64,000 nucleotides of DNA from Lachnospiraceae bacterium (GCA_015056815.1 SVFN01000004.1:1-64000), one strand, 5' to 3'. Shown: positions 1 through 9,366, numbered from the stretch's first letter. A program made the numbers and translations. The notes: generated by a model from the letters alone, not told the origin.

Positions 1-33
1 AGGGAAACACGGACAGTGTTTCCCTTCTTTTAT
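1..33 (+). terminator. Rho-independent terminator of the upstream gene
   Basis: A perfect 10-bp stem (AGGGAAACAC / GTGTTTCCCT, loop GGACA) is followed by TCTTTT. It ends a transcript entering from the left of the window and separates it from uvrC. Confidence 0.8.
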
Positions 34-115
34 AGACTGCCGAAAGCGGAAAGATATGTTATACTGGTAGAAGCCCGGGGAACCCGGGATAACGGAAAAC
101 GAAACAGGAGTATAT

Positions 116-1990
116 ATGGAATCAGAATTTCAGATAGAAGAAGAATTAAAAAAACTACCGCATTTGCCGGGAGTCTATATTATGCATGATAAGCGTGATG
201 CCATTATCTACGTTGGAAAGGCGATCGATCTGTTTAATCGAGTGCATTCTTATTTCCGGAGCAGCACGAAAAAGACCGTGAAGATTCAGCGAATGGTGGC
301 ACAGATCCATCATTTTGAGTATATCATTACCGACTCGGAGCTGGAAGCACTTGTGCTGGAAAACAATCTGATCAAAGAACACCGGCCGAAGTACAATACG
401 ATGCTTAAAGATGACAAGACCTACCCTTATATTAAAGTGACCATGGGGGAAGAGTATCCGAGGATACTGTTTTCGCGCATGATGAAAAAGGATAAGTCGC
501 GTTATTTTGGACCCTATACCAGTGCGGGCAGCGTAAAGGATACCATTGAACTGATCTGCAAGCTGTATAAGATACGAACCTGTAATCGCAGGATTCCCGT
601 GGACGAGTCAGAGCGGGCCTGCCTGAATTATCATATGAAGCAATGTGATGCTCCCTGCAAAAATCTGATCTCGAAAGAGGAGTATCTGGCACATGTGAAG
701 AAGGCACTGGAATTTTTGGAGGGTGATTACAAGCCGGTGCTGAAGGAGTTGGAAGAAAAGATGCAGTCTGCATCCGAAAATATGGAATTTGAAGAGGCAA
801 TCCGTTATAGAGATCTGCTAAACAGTGTAAAGGCAGTGGCGCAGAAACAGAAGATCACAGAGAGCTCCGGTGAGGACAAGGATGTTATGGCACTCGCCAA
901 GGATGATAAAGATGCAGTGATCCAGGTGTTCTTTGTGCGGGATGGAAGACTGATCGGACGGGAACATTATTATATGACGAACGTATCGGAAAATACGGAT
1001 GCAGAGATATTGAACAGTTTTTTGAAACAGTTTTATGCGGGCACTCCTTATCTTCCGAAAACGATCATGCTTCCTGAGAAAGTGGAGGAACAGGGAGTTA
1101 TCGAGAAATGGCTGTCGGGACGTAAGGGGAGCAGAGTATATATCAGAGTTCCGAAAAAAGGAAGCAAAGAGAAACTGGTGGAACTGGCAGCCAAAAATGC
1201 GGGAATGGTATTATCACAGGATAAGGAACGCATGAAACGGGAAGAAGGACGTACTATAGGTGCGGTCAGGGAAATCGGAAAACTCATTGGACTGGACGGA
1301 ATCGTGCGTATGGAGGCATATGATATTTCCAACATCAGCGGATTTGAGACAGTCGGTTCCATGGTGGTTTATGAGAAGGGAAAACCAAGGAGAAGCGATT
1401 ACCGCAAGTTCAAGATCAAAACAGTGAGCGGACCAAATGATTATGCCTGTATGAAAGAGGTGCTGACCAGACGGTTTGTACATGGGATTGATGAAAAACA
1501 GGTGCTGAAGGAAAAGGAGCTGGAAGAGGAATTTGGCAGTTTTACAAAGTTCCCTGATCTGCTTCTGATGGATGGCGGGCGCGGTCAGGTAAATATTGCA
1601 AAAGAAGTGTTGAAAGAGCTGGGGTTGGACATTCCGGTCTGCGGTATGGTAAAAGATGACCATCACCGTACCAGAGGATTGTATTTTAATAATGAAGAAA
1701 TCCCGATCGACCGTTCCGGTGAGGGATTCAGGCTGATCACCCGCATACAGGATGAAGCACACCGGTTTGCTATTGAATATCATCGTTCATTAAGAAGAAA
1801 GACAAATGTTCATTCGGTGCTGGATGATATCAAGGGAGTGGGACCGAGCCGCCGAAAGGCGCTGATGAAAAAATTTACGTCACTGGAGGAAATCAAACAG
1901 GCGAGTGTGGAGCAGTTGAGCGAAGTGCCGGAAATCCCGATTTCCCTGGCAGAGGAGATTTATCACTTCTTTCATTGCCCAAGACAGTAA
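116..1990 (+). CDS. uvrC: UvrABC excinuclease subunit C
   Basis: UvrC makes the two incisions flanking a DNA lesion in nucleotide excision repair, acting in the cytoplasm with UvrA and UvrB. The 624-aa length is typical. Visible parts, in order: GIY-YIG nuclease domain at about residues 15-95 (LPGVYIM...IIYVGKA), a Cys-containing linker, the UVR (UvrB-binding) motif around 200-240, the RNase-H-like second nuclease domain around 370-540, and a C-terminal tandem helix-hairpin-helix ([16 protein letters not shown]) near 570-615. The ATG is preceded by ACAGGAG at good spacing. A TATACT box at 60-65 could be its -10, with no clear -35. The gene stands alone; the next start is more than 120 nt downstream. 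Nothing is missing or broken. Confidence 0.97.
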   Translation: MESEFQIEEELKKLPHLPGVYIMHDKRDAIIYVGKAIDLFNRVHSYFRSSTKKTVKIQRMVAQIHHFEYIITDSELEALVLENNLIKEHRPKYNTMLKDDKTYPYIKVTMGEEYPRILFSRMMKKDKSRYFGPYTSAGSVKDTIELICKLYKIRTCNRRIPVDESERACLNYHMKQCDAPCKNLISKEEYLAHVKKALEFLEGDYKPVLKELEEKMQSASENMEFEEAIRYRDLLNSVKAVAQKQKITESSGEDKDVMALAKDDKDAVIQVFFVRDGRLIGREHYYMTNVSENTDAEILNSFLKQFYAGTPYLPKTIMLPEKVEEQGVIEKWLSGRKGSRVYIRVPKKGSKEKLVELAAKNAGMVLSQDKERMKREEGRTIGAVREIGKLIGLDGIVRMEAYDISNISGFETVGSMVVYEKGKPRRSDYRKFKIKTVSGPNDYACMKEVLTRRFVHGIDEKQVLKEKELEEEFGSFTKFPDLLLMDGGRGQVNIAKEVLKELGLDIPVCGMVKDDHHRTRGLYFNNEEIPIDRSGEGFRLITRIQDEAHRFAIEYHRSLRRKTNVHSVLDDIKGVGPSRRKALMKKFTSLEEIKQASVEQLSEVPEIPISLAEEIYHFFHCPRQ

Positions 1991-2003
1991 TTTGTGATAA
2001 AAT
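1975..2003 (+). promoter_or_regulatory. Putative sigma-A promoter for hprK
   Basis: TTGCCC (1975-1980), 17-nt spacer, TAAAAT (1998-2003) with an extended -10 TGA just before it. It overlaps the end of uvrC and would give an hprK leader of about 100 nt. Confidence 0.45.
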
Positions 2004-2112
2004 GTTACTGTTCAATGACTGTTTGACCGGATATATAAGGGTGCTCATAAACGGTTGTTGCCGGGTTTGGGATCTGAAACGTGGAATAATAGTAAATGGA
2101 GGGTTACATAAT

Positions 2113-3060
2113 ATGGCGAGTGTCAGCTTAAAAAAGATCATTGATAAATTTAAATTGGAAAATCTAACACCGGAATTGGGGATTAAGGGCATAAAGATCA
2201 CACAGCCGGATATTAACAGGCCGGCACTGCAGCTTGCCGGATATTTTGAACATTACGAGGCAACACGTCTGCAGATCATCGGCTTTGTGGAGTATACATA
2301 TATGGAGAGTCTTTCACAGGAACAAAAGGAAGATATCTATGAGAAACTTTTGTCCTGTCCGATTCCGTTTATTATTTTCTGCAGGGAATTAAAACCGGAC
2401 GAGCTGTTTTTAAAGAAAGCGATCGAGAAAAAGATTCCGCTTTTAATGACGCAGAAGGCAACCTCCGCTTTCAGTGCGGAGGTGGTAAGATGGCTGAATG
2501 TGCAGCTTGCCCCCTGCATTTCCGTTCATGGCGTACTGGTTGATGTCTATGGTGAAGGCCTTCTGATCACCGGTGAGAGTGGTATCGGTAAATCAGAGGC
2601 TGCTCTGGAGCTGATCAAGAGAGGACATCGTCTTGTGACGGATGATGTGGTGGAAATCCGCAAGGTCAGTGAAGATACTCTTGTTGGAAGCGCACCGGAC
2701 ATTACGAAGCATTTTATTGAGATCCGCGGTATCGGTATCGTGGATGTTAAGACACTTTATGGTGTTTCCAGTGTTAAGGATACGAGCCAGATCGATCTGG
2801 TCATCCGCCTGGAAGACTGGAGTAAAGATAAAGAATACGATCGCCTTGGTCTGGAGGAAGAATACGCAGATTATCTGGGAAATAAGGTGGCATGTCACAG
2901 TATTCCGATCCGTCCCGGGCGTAATCTGGCTGTCATCTGTGAGTCGGCAGCGGTAAACCACCGTCAGAAGAAGATGGGATACAATGCGGCACAGGAGCTC
3001 TACCAGCGTGTGCAGAATTCACTGGCAAAGGGTCGCGGTGATGACGATGATGATGAATAA
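2113..3060 (+). CDS. hprK: HPr kinase/phosphorylase
   Basis: HprK phosphorylates HPr and Crh on Ser46 using ATP, and reverses this with phosphate; P-Ser-HPr or P-Ser-Crh then acts with CcpA in carbon catabolite control. I chose the ATG at 2113 (GGAGG about 8 nt upstream), which gives 315 aa, the usual family length; a longer frame from 1975 runs into uvrC and has no ribosome site. The Walker A GESGIGKS is at residues 154-161 and the HprK signature EIRGIGIVDVKTLYG follows about 50 residues later. The C-terminus ends in an unusual acidic tail (five Asp and Glu). A ROK glucokinase gene follows in the same direction, and an HPr-like substrate with Ser46 is encoded 4 kb downstream. Confidence 0.96.
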   Translation: MASVSLKKIIDKFKLENLTPELGIKGIKITQPDINRPALQLAGYFEHYEATRLQIIGFVEYTYMESLSQEQKEDIYEKLLSCPIPFIIFCRELKPDELFLKKAIEKKIPLLMTQKATSAFSAEVVRWLNVQLAPCISVHGVLVDVYGEGLLITGESGIGKSEAALELIKRGHRLVTDDVVEIRKVSEDTLVGSAPDITKHFIEIRGIGIVDVKTLYGVSSVKDTSQIDLVIRLEDWSKDKEYDRLGLEEEYADYLGNKVACHSIPIRPGRNLAVICESAAVNHRQKKMGYNAAQELYQRVQNSLAKGRGDDDDDE

Positions 3061-3105
3061 GGATCAAAGAAAGAGTAAGATAAAATAAAAGCAGGGGGAA
3101 AAAGA

Positions 3106-4038
3106 ATGTATATTTTTGGTGTAGATGTAGGTGGAACGACGGTAAAAATGGGATTGTTCGATGGGGACGGCAATGTACTGGATAAGTGGGAGATCGTTAC
3201 ACGTAAGGAAAATAACGGAGAAAACGTTCTGCCGGATATCGCAAAAGCGATTAAGGACAAGATGGCAGAACGAAAGATTGACAAGGATTCAGTCGCAGGC
3301 GTGGGACTGGGAGTACCGGGCCCCGTGGATGTGAGAGGTGTGGTACATAAATGTGCGAATCTTGGCTGGGATGTCCTGGATGTCAATGAGACGCTGGGAA
3401 ATCTTCTGGGAATGAAAGTGAAAGCAGGAAACGATGCGAATGTGGCCGCACTCGGCGAGATGTGGCGCGGAGGCGGTAAAGGATATGACAGCATAGTCAT
3501 GGTGACCCTTGGCACAGGTGTCGGTGGCGGTATCATTGTGGATGGTAATATTCTGACAGGAGCGATCGGCGCGGGCGGCGAGATCGGACATATTCATGTA
3601 CAGGATGAGGAAGAAGATGCCTGCGGCTGTGGCAACCATGGCTGTCTGGAACAGTATGCTTCCGCAACGGGGGTTGTTCGCCTGGCAAAGCGTGCTCTTG
3701 CGGCGAGTGATAAGGATTCGGTACTGCGTGGTACGGAAATCAGTGCAAAAGCGGTTTGGGATGCAGTAAAGGATGGCGACGAAGTGGCGGTTTCCGTTGC
3801 AGAGCAGTTTGGCAAATATCTGGGACTTGGATTGTCAGCGATCGCAGCGGTTGTGAATCCGCAGGCTTTTGTGATCGGCGGAGGTGTTTCCAAAGCAGGG
3901 GATGTTTTGCTGGAGTATATTAAGAAGTATTATATGCCGATCGCATTCCACAGTGACCGAGATGTCGTATTTACACTGGCGGAGCTTGGAAATGATGCAG
4001 GGATCGTCGGTGCCGCAAAGCTGGTGCTGGCAGACTGA
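3106..4038 (+). CDS. glk: ROK-family glucokinase
   Basis: Cytoplasmic ATP-dependent sugar kinase, most likely converting glucose to glucose-6-phosphate. The 310-aa protein starts with the phosphate-binding loop DVGGTTVKMG (residues 6-15) and contains the ROK zinc motif CGCGNHGCLEQYAS around residue 175, with the expected Cys residues, and the catalytic GNDANVAALGE region near 110. A GCAGGGGG ribosome site precedes the ATG. It lies 45 nt after hprK and is probably co-transcribed with it, which links sugar phosphorylation to carbon signalling. N-acetylmannosamine or other hexose specificity cannot be excluded from motifs alone, but the first enzyme is by far the commonest in this setting. Confidence 0.92.
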   Translation: MYIFGVDVGGTTVKMGLFDGDGNVLDKWEIVTRKENNGENVLPDIAKAIKDKMAERKIDKDSVAGVGLGVPGPVDVRGVVHKCANLGWDVLDVNETLGNLLGMKVKAGNDANVAALGEMWRGGGKGYDSIVMVTLGTGVGGGIIVDGNILTGAIGAGGEIGHIHVQDEEEDACGCGNHGCLEQYASATGVVRLAKRALAASDKDSVLRGTEISAKAVWDAVKDGDEVAVSVAEQFGKYLGLGLSAIAAVVNPQAFVIGGGVSKAGDVLLEYIKKYYMPIAFHSDRDVVFTLAELGNDAGIVGAAKLVLAD

Positions 4039-4246
4039 TTGATATCTGACGGCCGGTGCGGTGAAATATCGTGAACATGAAATCGGATGCGGATGCATAT
4101 AATGATATCAGGAGTGTGGGAGTGCGAAGCGCGGAGCACTCCGGATAGCAGGTGACTGCTCTTTTGAATTTGAATGAGCACGATACAGGAACGATGTGGT
4201 ATGACAGACGTGTTGAAACGCTAAAACAGATAGTAGGGATAATAGT
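4039..4246. other. Non-coding gap with two small hairpins
   Basis: This 208-nt gap has no convincing gene. It holds an inverted repeat GGAGTGC/GCACTCC at 4119-4142 and a small stem AGCAG/CTGCT at 4147-4160 followed by CTTTT. The second could be a weak terminator for glk. Confidence 0.4.
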
Positions 4247-5158
4247 ATGAATGATGTGCTGTATCAATATATAAGCGAACTGGTTGGAAGTGAAAATATT
4301 TTACAAAACGAGCCCATGAAAGATCACACGACTTTTCGGATCGGCGGAGAAGCGGAATGCCTGCTGAAAGTACCGGGACAAGATGAAATGATCGAGCTTA
4401 TGAAATGTTTTCATAAACTCGAGACCCCATATTATGTGATCGGAAACGGCAGTAATATCCTTGTGGGAGATAAAGGGATATCGGGAATCGTGTTAAGCAC
4501 GAGTGAGCACATGAACAGGATCAGTATAGACGGTGAACGGATCACAGTGGAGGCGGGAGAAATGCTTTCCAGGGTTGCGGCGGTGGCCAGAGATCAGGGC
4601 TTGTCCGGATTAGAGTTTGCGGCAGGGATTCCGGGTACCATTGGCGGTGCGATCGTGATGAATGCAGGAGCCTATGACGGTGAGATGAAACAGATCGTGG
4701 AGTGTGTCAGGGTCGTGTCGGCAGAGGGCGAGGTGCTGGAGCTCGACAACGAAACAATGGAATTTGGTTATCGGACCAGCATCATCAAGAACCGTCCGTT
4801 TATCGTGCTGGAAGCGGTGTTGAAACTGAGACGGGCCGGCAAGGAAGAAATCAAGGCCAAAATGGATGATTTTACGGCAAAGAGAAGAGAAAAACAGCCT
4901 TTGGAATACCCCAGTGCCGGAAGTACATTTAAAAGACCGGAAGGTAATTTTGCAGGCAGGTTGATCATGGATGCGGGACTGCGAGGATTTCGCGTCGGTG
5001 GCGCGCAGGTATCCGAAAAACATTGCGGTTTTGTGATCAATGTCGGAGGTGCTACTGCGGCTGATGTGGTAGAGGTTATGGAGGAAGTAAAAGAGCAGGT
5101 TAAGGACCGGTTCAATGTAGAACTGGAGCCGGAGATCATTCTGCTTGGTGAGTTTTAG
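4247..5158 (+). CDS. murB: UDP-N-acetylmuramate dehydrogenase
   Basis: MurB reduces UDP-GlcNAc-enolpyruvate to UDP-MurNAc with NADPH and FAD, the second committed step of peptidoglycan precursor synthesis. The 303-aa protein shows the FAD-binding YVIGNGSNILVGDKG (about residues 64-78), the GLSGLEFAAGIPGTIGGA stretch (about 115-132), the catalytic Ser region PSAGSTFKRP (about 222-231), and a C-terminal Glu in ELEPEI. This is a type IIb-like short MurB. It lies directly before rapZ, with a 31-nt gap, the common Firmicute arrangement murB-rapZ-whiA, so the four genes down to the HPr paralogue are probably one operon. Confidence 0.97.
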   Translation: MNDVLYQYISELVGSENILQNEPMKDHTTFRIGGEAECLLKVPGQDEMIELMKCFHKLETPYYVIGNGSNILVGDKGISGIVLSTSEHMNRISIDGERITVEAGEMLSRVAAVARDQGLSGLEFAAGIPGTIGGAIVMNAGAYDGEMKQIVECVRVVSAEGEVLELDNETMEFGYRTSIIKNRPFIVLEAVLKLRRAGKEEIKAKMDDFTAKRREKQPLEYPSAGSTFKRPEGNFAGRLIMDAGLRGFRVGGAQVSEKHCGFVINVGGATAADVVEVMEEVKEQVKDRFNVELEPEIILLGEF

Positions 5159-5189
5159 AAAAACGGATAAGATACAATAAGGGAATGGC

Positions 5190-6053
5190 ATGAGATTTGT
5201 AATTGTAACAGGAATGAGCGGTGCAGGGAAAAGCACTGCGATGAAGATGCTGGAGGATGCCGGTTTTTACTGCGTGGATAATCTGCCGCTTGCATTGGTT
5301 CCCACTTTTACGGAGCTGATCATGGAGCAGAACCGGGAAATCACGAAAGTGGCATTGGGAATGGACATCCGTTCTGACTTTGCCGGCGGCGGAGTAGGAA
5401 CGATGTTGGCACAGCTAAAGGAACAGGGATTGTCTTATGAGATCCTGTTTCTGGATGCGCAGGATACAGTCCTTTTGAAGCGCTACAAAGAGACCAGACG
5501 CCTTCATCCGATAGATAATAAAGGGATCATTGAGGAAAGTATCCGCAAAGAGCGGGCGCTTTTAAAGGATCTTCGAAATCAGGCAGATTACGTGATCGAT
5601 ACAACGACACTTCTGACCAGACAGCTGAAAGAGGAGCTTGACCGGATTTTTGTGAAAAATGAGGCTTACAACAGCCTTATGATCACGATTATGTCGTTTG
5701 GTTTTAAAAATGGTATTCCGCTGGAAGCTGACCTGGTGTTTGATGTACGTTTTTTGCCAAATCCGTTCTATATAGACGAATTAAAAAAGAAAACCGGGAA
5801 TGATAAAGAAGTGAGTGACTATGTCATGAGTTTCCCGGAGGCCGGACAGTTTTTGGATAAGCTGGCAGATATGGTGCGGTTTTTAGTGCCGAACTATATC
5901 AAAGAAGGGAAATACCGCCTTGTGATCGCAATTGGCTGTACCGGAGGGAAACACAGGAGCATAACGCTTGCAAATGCGCTATATGACAGGATGAAGGATC
6001 AGGGCAGTTATGGTCTGACGTTAGTCCACAGAGATGTGAAGGTCGGAGTATAG
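5190..6053 (+). CDS. rapZ: RNase adapter / nucleotide-binding protein RapZ (YvcJ family)
   Basis: P-loop NTP-binding protein. In enterobacteria RapZ directs RNase E to the GlmZ small RNA; in Bacillus the homologue YvcJ affects competence, so the exact role here is open. The 287-aa protein has Walker A GMSGAGKS at residues 8-15 and the C-terminal domain with GCTGGKHRS near residue 248, which is diagnostic for the family. It is followed after 11 nt by whiA. The ATG is supported by an AAGGGA site. Confidence 0.95.
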   Translation: MRFVIVTGMSGAGKSTAMKMLEDAGFYCVDNLPLALVPTFTELIMEQNREITKVALGMDIRSDFAGGGVGTMLAQLKEQGLSYEILFLDAQDTVLLKRYKETRRLHPIDNKGIIEESIRKERALLKDLRNQADYVIDTTTLLTRQLKEELDRIFVKNEAYNSLMITIMSFGFKNGIPLEADLVFDVRFLPNPFYIDELKKKTGNDKEVSDYVMSFPEAGQFLDKLADMVRFLVPNYIKEGKYRLVIAIGCTGGKHRSITLANALYDRMKDQGSYGLTLVHRDVKVGV

Positions 6054-6064
6054 GAGGTCGGGAT

Positions 6065-7006
6065 ATGTCTTTTTCGGCAGAGGTCAAAGAAGAACTGGCT
6101 AGGAATGTGAGCCCGGCAAGACACTGCGAGATCGCAGAGCTGTCCGCGATCATTCAGTTCTGCGGACAGATCTTTCGGGACGAAAAAGGGCATTGGCACG
6201 TAAAAATTCAAACAGAAAATCATTATGTTGCAAAAAAATGCTTTACATTGTGGAAAAAAACCTTTACTATATATTCTAGCGTGTGTGTGCGATGTCATAT
6301 GCGTGCGAAAAAGGTGCTGACTTATATTTTGCAGACAAGTTCGGACAGTGAAGCGCGACAGATTCTGGAGACTTTGAAGCTGCCCGTCACCGAGTCGCAG
6401 AATGAGATGGGAGTTTGTGTCAGTCCCCTGCTTTTGAAAAACAGTTGCTGTAAGCGGGCATATTTACGGGGTGTCTATCTTGCGGCAGGCTCTATGAGTG
6501 ATCCGGATAAGAGTTATCATCTGGAATTTGTTTGTCAGAGGGAGGAACAGGCACATCAGTTGGTATCGGTTCTTGCCGCTTTTGAACTGGAGGCTAAGAT
6601 CGTGCTTCGCAAGAAGTACTATGTGGTCTATTTCAAAGAGGGTGAGGGAATTGTAGAGATTCTGGGAATCATGGAAGCGCATGTAGCTCTTATGGAGCTT
6701 GAGAATACACGTATTCTGAAAGAAATGCGTAATTCCATCAACCGCAGGGTGAACTGTGAGACCGCCAATATTGCCAAAACGGTAAGTGCAGCCACGAAGC
6801 AGACGGAGGATATCATTTACATCAGGGATCATTACGGCTTCGGGAATCTTCCGGCAAATCTGGCACAGATGGCGCAGATACGACTTGCAAATCCGGATGC
6901 TACATTAAAAGAACTGGGCGAACTGGCTGATCCACCCATAGGGAAATCAGGAGTCAATCACAGACTTAGAAAGTTAGGAGAACTTGCAGACAAGTTAAGG
7001 AGTTAG
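6065..7006 (+). CDS. whiA: DNA-binding protein WhiA
   Basis: WhiA combines a LAGLIDADG homing-endonuclease-like N-terminal fold, which has lost nuclease activity, with a C-terminal helix-turn-helix. It influences sporulation in actinomycetes and cell division or chromosome segregation in Bacillus. The 313-aa protein has the conserved MSFSAEVKEEL start, the family block NRRVNCETANIAKTV near residue 225, and the HTH block ELGELADPPIGKSGVNHR near 280. An AGGAGG ribosome site lies just upstream of the ATG. It sits between rapZ and the Crh-like gene, exactly as in Bacillus (yvcJ...yvcL-crh). Confidence 0.96.
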   Translation: MSFSAEVKEELARNVSPARHCEIAELSAIIQFCGQIFRDEKGHWHVKIQTENHYVAKKCFTLWKKTFTIYSSVCVRCHMRAKKVLTYILQTSSDSEARQILETLKLPVTESQNEMGVCVSPLLLKNSCCKRAYLRGVYLAAGSMSDPDKSYHLEFVCQREEQAHQLVSVLAAFELEAKIVLRKKYYVVYFKEGEGIVEILGIMEAHVALMELENTRILKEMRNSINRRVNCETANIAKTVSAATKQTEDIIYIRDHYGFGNLPANLAQMAQIRLANPDATLKELGELADPPIGKSGVNHRLRKLGELADKLRS

Positions 7007-7020
7007 TAGGAGGAAAAATT

Positions 7021-7281
7021 ATGATTCAAAAATCTATGAAAATTCAACTGGCATCCGGTTTGGAAGCCAGACCCGTAGCCGTACTGGTACAGAAGGCAAG
7101 CCAGCATGAGAGCAGTGTGTACATCCAGTCTGATGATAAGAAAGTGAATGCCAAGAGTATCATGGGCATGATGAGCTTGAGCCTGAACATGGGCGAGGAA
7201 ATTGTTGTGATCGCAGATGGCGCGGATGAGCAGGCTGCAGTTGACAGCATTGAGAAATTCTTAAGTGGTCAGGAAGCGTAA
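7021..7281 (+). CDS. crh: Crh-like HPr paralogue with Glu at position 15
   Basis: An 86-aa HPr-fold protein. Canonical HPr carries His15 (HARP motif), which receives phosphate from PEP via Enzyme I. Here the motif reads GLEARPVA with Glu exactly at residue 15, while the HprK site is intact (VNAKSIMG, Ser46). This matches Bacillus Crh, which has Gln15 and Ser46, cannot transfer phosphate to sugars and serves only as a catabolite co-repressor after Ser46 phosphorylation. Gene order (whiA then this gene, 14 nt apart, strong AGGAGG) is that of Bacillus crh. Sequence and location therefore support a regulatory protein rather than PtsH. The Glu may mimic a phosphorylated histidine; that is inference. 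Confidence 0.9.
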   Translation: MIQKSMKIQLASGLEARPVAVLVQKASQHESSVYIQSDDKKVNAKSIMGMMSLSLNMGEEIVVIADGADEQAAVDSIEKFLSGQEA

Positions 7282-7332
7282 TCGTTCTTCTAATTATAGA
7301 TTAAACGGATTGAAAACAGGTCATTGCAGATA

Positions 7333-7361
7333 TTGTCTGTGATGGTCTGTTTTGTTGTAAT
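7333..7361 (+). promoter_or_regulatory. Possible promoter for the lipid-kinase-like gene
   Basis: TTGTCT (7333-7338), 17-nt spacer, TGTAAT (7356-7361), about 20 nt before the start codon. Moderate match only. Confidence 0.3.
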
Positions 7362-7380
7362 AAGAACGGGAGGTATCAGT

Positions 7381-8343
7381 ATGGAAATATCGTTGGAAGG
7401 ATATGAAGAGAAAGGTACACAGGAGAAAGTGATTGCCTGTGAGAAGAAGATGCTTTTTATATACAATCCTCATGCCGGAAAAGCGAGTATCCGGAGCAAT
7501 CTGTTGGATATTATAGATGTGTTCACAAAAGCAGGATATCTTGTGACGGCATACCCTACACAGATGCCGGGAGATGCTGTTACGGCGGCTGTGGAACGTT
7601 CCGGTGATTATGATATTGTTGCATGCAGCGGGGGCGACGGGACACTGGATGAGGTGGTGACCGGCATGATGAAACGGACGGACAGACGCCCCATAGGTTA
7701 TGTTCCGGCAGGAAGTACCAATGATTTTGCAAAAAGCCTTCATATATCTTCCAATATGATGAAAGCAGCGGATACGATCGTGGGCGGAAAGATCTTCTCC
7801 TGCGATATGGGATCTTTTAATGATGATACATTTGTCTATATTGCCGCCTTTGGACTGTTTACGGAGGTTTCTTACGAAACGGATCAACAGATCAAAAACG
7901 TCCTGGGGCACATGGCATATATTCTGGAAGGAGCAAAAAGTCTTGGAAATGCACGTTCCTATCATATGAGAGTTACGTATCAGGATGAGAAGCAAAAACA
8001 GTATACGATCGAAGAAGACTTTTTATTCGGGATGATCACAAATTCTACATCGGTCGGAGGATTTCGAAAGATTACCGGCAAACATGTGCATCTGGATGAC
8101 GGACTGTTTGAAGTGACGCTGATCAGACAGCCGAGAGATCTGATCGAACTCAATAATATCATGATCGCTCTGATGGCACGTAAGATTGACAATAATAATA
8201 TGTACTGTTTTAAGACGGACAGACTTTTGGTGGAAAGTGAAGAAGAGATTGCCTGGACACTAGATGGCGAATTTGGCGGAAATCATACGGAGGTTGTCAT
8301 AAAGAACCGAAAACAGGCACTGGATATTATTGTTCCGGCATAA
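7381..8343 (+). CDS. Diacylglycerol/lipid kinase family protein (YegS/BmrU type)
   Basis: A 320-aa member of the DAGK catalytic-domain family, which phosphorylates lipids such as diacylglycerol at the inner membrane face and recycles them into phospholipid synthesis. Visible motifs: YNPHAGKAS near residue 28 (nucleotide binding), CSGGDGTLDEVV near 84, and PAGSTNDFAKSL near 108. The start at 7381 is chosen because GGGAGG lies about 8 nt upstream; a longer frame from 7324 has no ribosome site. There is an N-terminal extension of about 23 residues before the first conserved strand, so an internal Met at residue 24 is an alternative. The actual lipid substrate is unknown. Confidence 0.88.
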   Translation: MEISLEGYEEKGTQEKVIACEKKMLFIYNPHAGKASIRSNLLDIIDVFTKAGYLVTAYPTQMPGDAVTAAVERSGDYDIVACSGGDGTLDEVVTGMMKRTDRRPIGYVPAGSTNDFAKSLHISSNMMKAADTIVGGKIFSCDMGSFNDDTFVYIAAFGLFTEVSYETDQQIKNVLGHMAYILEGAKSLGNARSYHMRVTYQDEKQKQYTIEEDFLFGMITNSTSVGGFRKITGKHVHLDDGLFEVTLIRQPRDLIELNNIMIALMARKIDNNNMYCFKTDRLLVESEEEIAWTLDGEFGGNHTEVVIKNRKQALDIIVPA

Positions 8344-8402
8344 GGATACGGTTTTTTCCCATTATTTTACGATTTATGGTTTCTTTTTGGAAATAAATGC
8401 GT

Positions 8403-8408
8403 TATAAT
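8403..8408 (+). promoter_or_regulatory. Candidate -10 element for fba
   Basis: A perfect TATAAT lies 36 nt before the aldolase start. The region 17 nt upstream is T-rich but has no clear TTGACA. Confidence 0.5.
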
Positions 8409-8444
8409 AGGTACGAAAAATTCAACAAACGGAGGTAAAGTAAG

Positions 8445-9308
8445 ATGTTAGTATCAGCAACAGAAATGCTTCAGAAAGCAGTAGCAGGCCATTATGCAGT
8501 TGGTCAGTTCAATATCAACAATCTTGAGTGGACAAAGGCTATTCTTGAGACAGCTCAGGAGAACAATTCACCGGTTATCCTTGGTGTATCTGAGGGCGCT
8601 GGCAAATACATGGGCGGATATGATGTAGTTATGGGTATGGTTAACGGTCTGATCAAAGATCAGAACATTACGGTTCCGGTAGCAGTACATCTTGACCATG
8701 GTTCTTATGATCACTGCTATAAATGCATGGAAGCAGGTTTCCCGTCAATCATGTTTGACGGTTCTCATTATGCAATCGATGAGAACATTGAGAAGACGAA
8801 AGAAATCGTTGCAGCAGCTCATGCAAAGGGAATCTCTGTAGAAGCAGAAGTTGGTTCTATCGGCGGCGAGGAAGACGGCGTGATCGGAATGGGCGAGTGT
8901 GCAGATCCGAAGGAGTGTAAGCAGATCGCTGATTTAGGTGTTGATTTCCTGGCAGCAGGTATTGGTAACATTCATGGAAAATATCCTGAGAACTGGGCTG
9001 GACTTCAGTTTGATGTATTAGCAAACGTTAAGGCAGAGACAGGCGATCTTCCTTTAGTTCTTCATGGCGGTACAGGTATTCCGGATGACATGATCAAGAA
9101 AGCGATCGAGCTTGGAGTGGCTAAGATCAATGTTAACACAGAGTGCCAGTTGGTATTTGCGGAAGCTACACGTAAGTACATCGAAGAAGGCAAAGACTTA
9201 CAGGGTAAAGGATTTGATCCTCGTAAAGTTCTTGCTCCCGGCTATGCAGCAATCAAAGCAAAAGTAAAAGAGAAAATGGAGTTATTCGGTTCCGTAGGAA
9301 AAGCTTGA
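8445..9308 (+). CDS. fba: Class II fructose-1,6-bisphosphate aldolase
   Basis: Zinc-dependent aldolase of glycolysis and gluconeogenesis, cleaving fructose-1,6-bisphosphate to glyceraldehyde-3-phosphate and DHAP. The 287-aa protein has the class II signatures: HLDHGSYDHC (about residues 82-91, catalytic Asp and zinc His), EAEVGSIGGEEDG (about 132-144, zinc Glu region), the IGNIHGKYP zinc His, LVLHGGTGIP zinc His, and NVNTECQ near 225 for phosphate binding. Codon use is strongly biased compared with its neighbours, as expected for a highly expressed glycolytic gene. GGAGG precedes the ATG. It is monocistronic: its own promoter upstream and a strong terminator downstream. Tagatose-bisphosphate aldolase is a related alternative but less likely. 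Confidence 0.95.
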   Translation: MLVSATEMLQKAVAGHYAVGQFNINNLEWTKAILETAQENNSPVILGVSEGAGKYMGGYDVVMGMVNGLIKDQNITVPVAVHLDHGSYDHCYKCMEAGFPSIMFDGSHYAIDENIEKTKEIVAAAHAKGISVEAEVGSIGGEEDGVIGMGECADPKECKQIADLGVDFLAAGIGNIHGKYPENWAGLQFDVLANVKAETGDLPLVLHGGTGIPDDMIKKAIELGVAKINVNTECQLVFAEATRKYIEEGKDLQGKGFDPRKVLAPGYAAIKAKVKEKMELFGSVGKA

Positions 9309-9332
9309 TTTTCGATTGGAAGAAATTTTCAA

Positions 9333-9366
9333 AAGGCTGTCGCAGATGCGGCAGCCTTCGCTTTTG
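9333..9366 (+). terminator. Terminator of fba
   Basis: A stem of 11-12 bp, one G-U pair, between AAGGCTGTCGCA and TGCGGCAGCCTT, followed by CGCTTTT. Confidence 0.85.

Noticed and set aside
1975-2112. Extended N-terminus of HprK
   Set aside because: It overlaps uvrC, begins with TTG without ribosome site and gives a protein longer than the family; ATG at 2113 fits.
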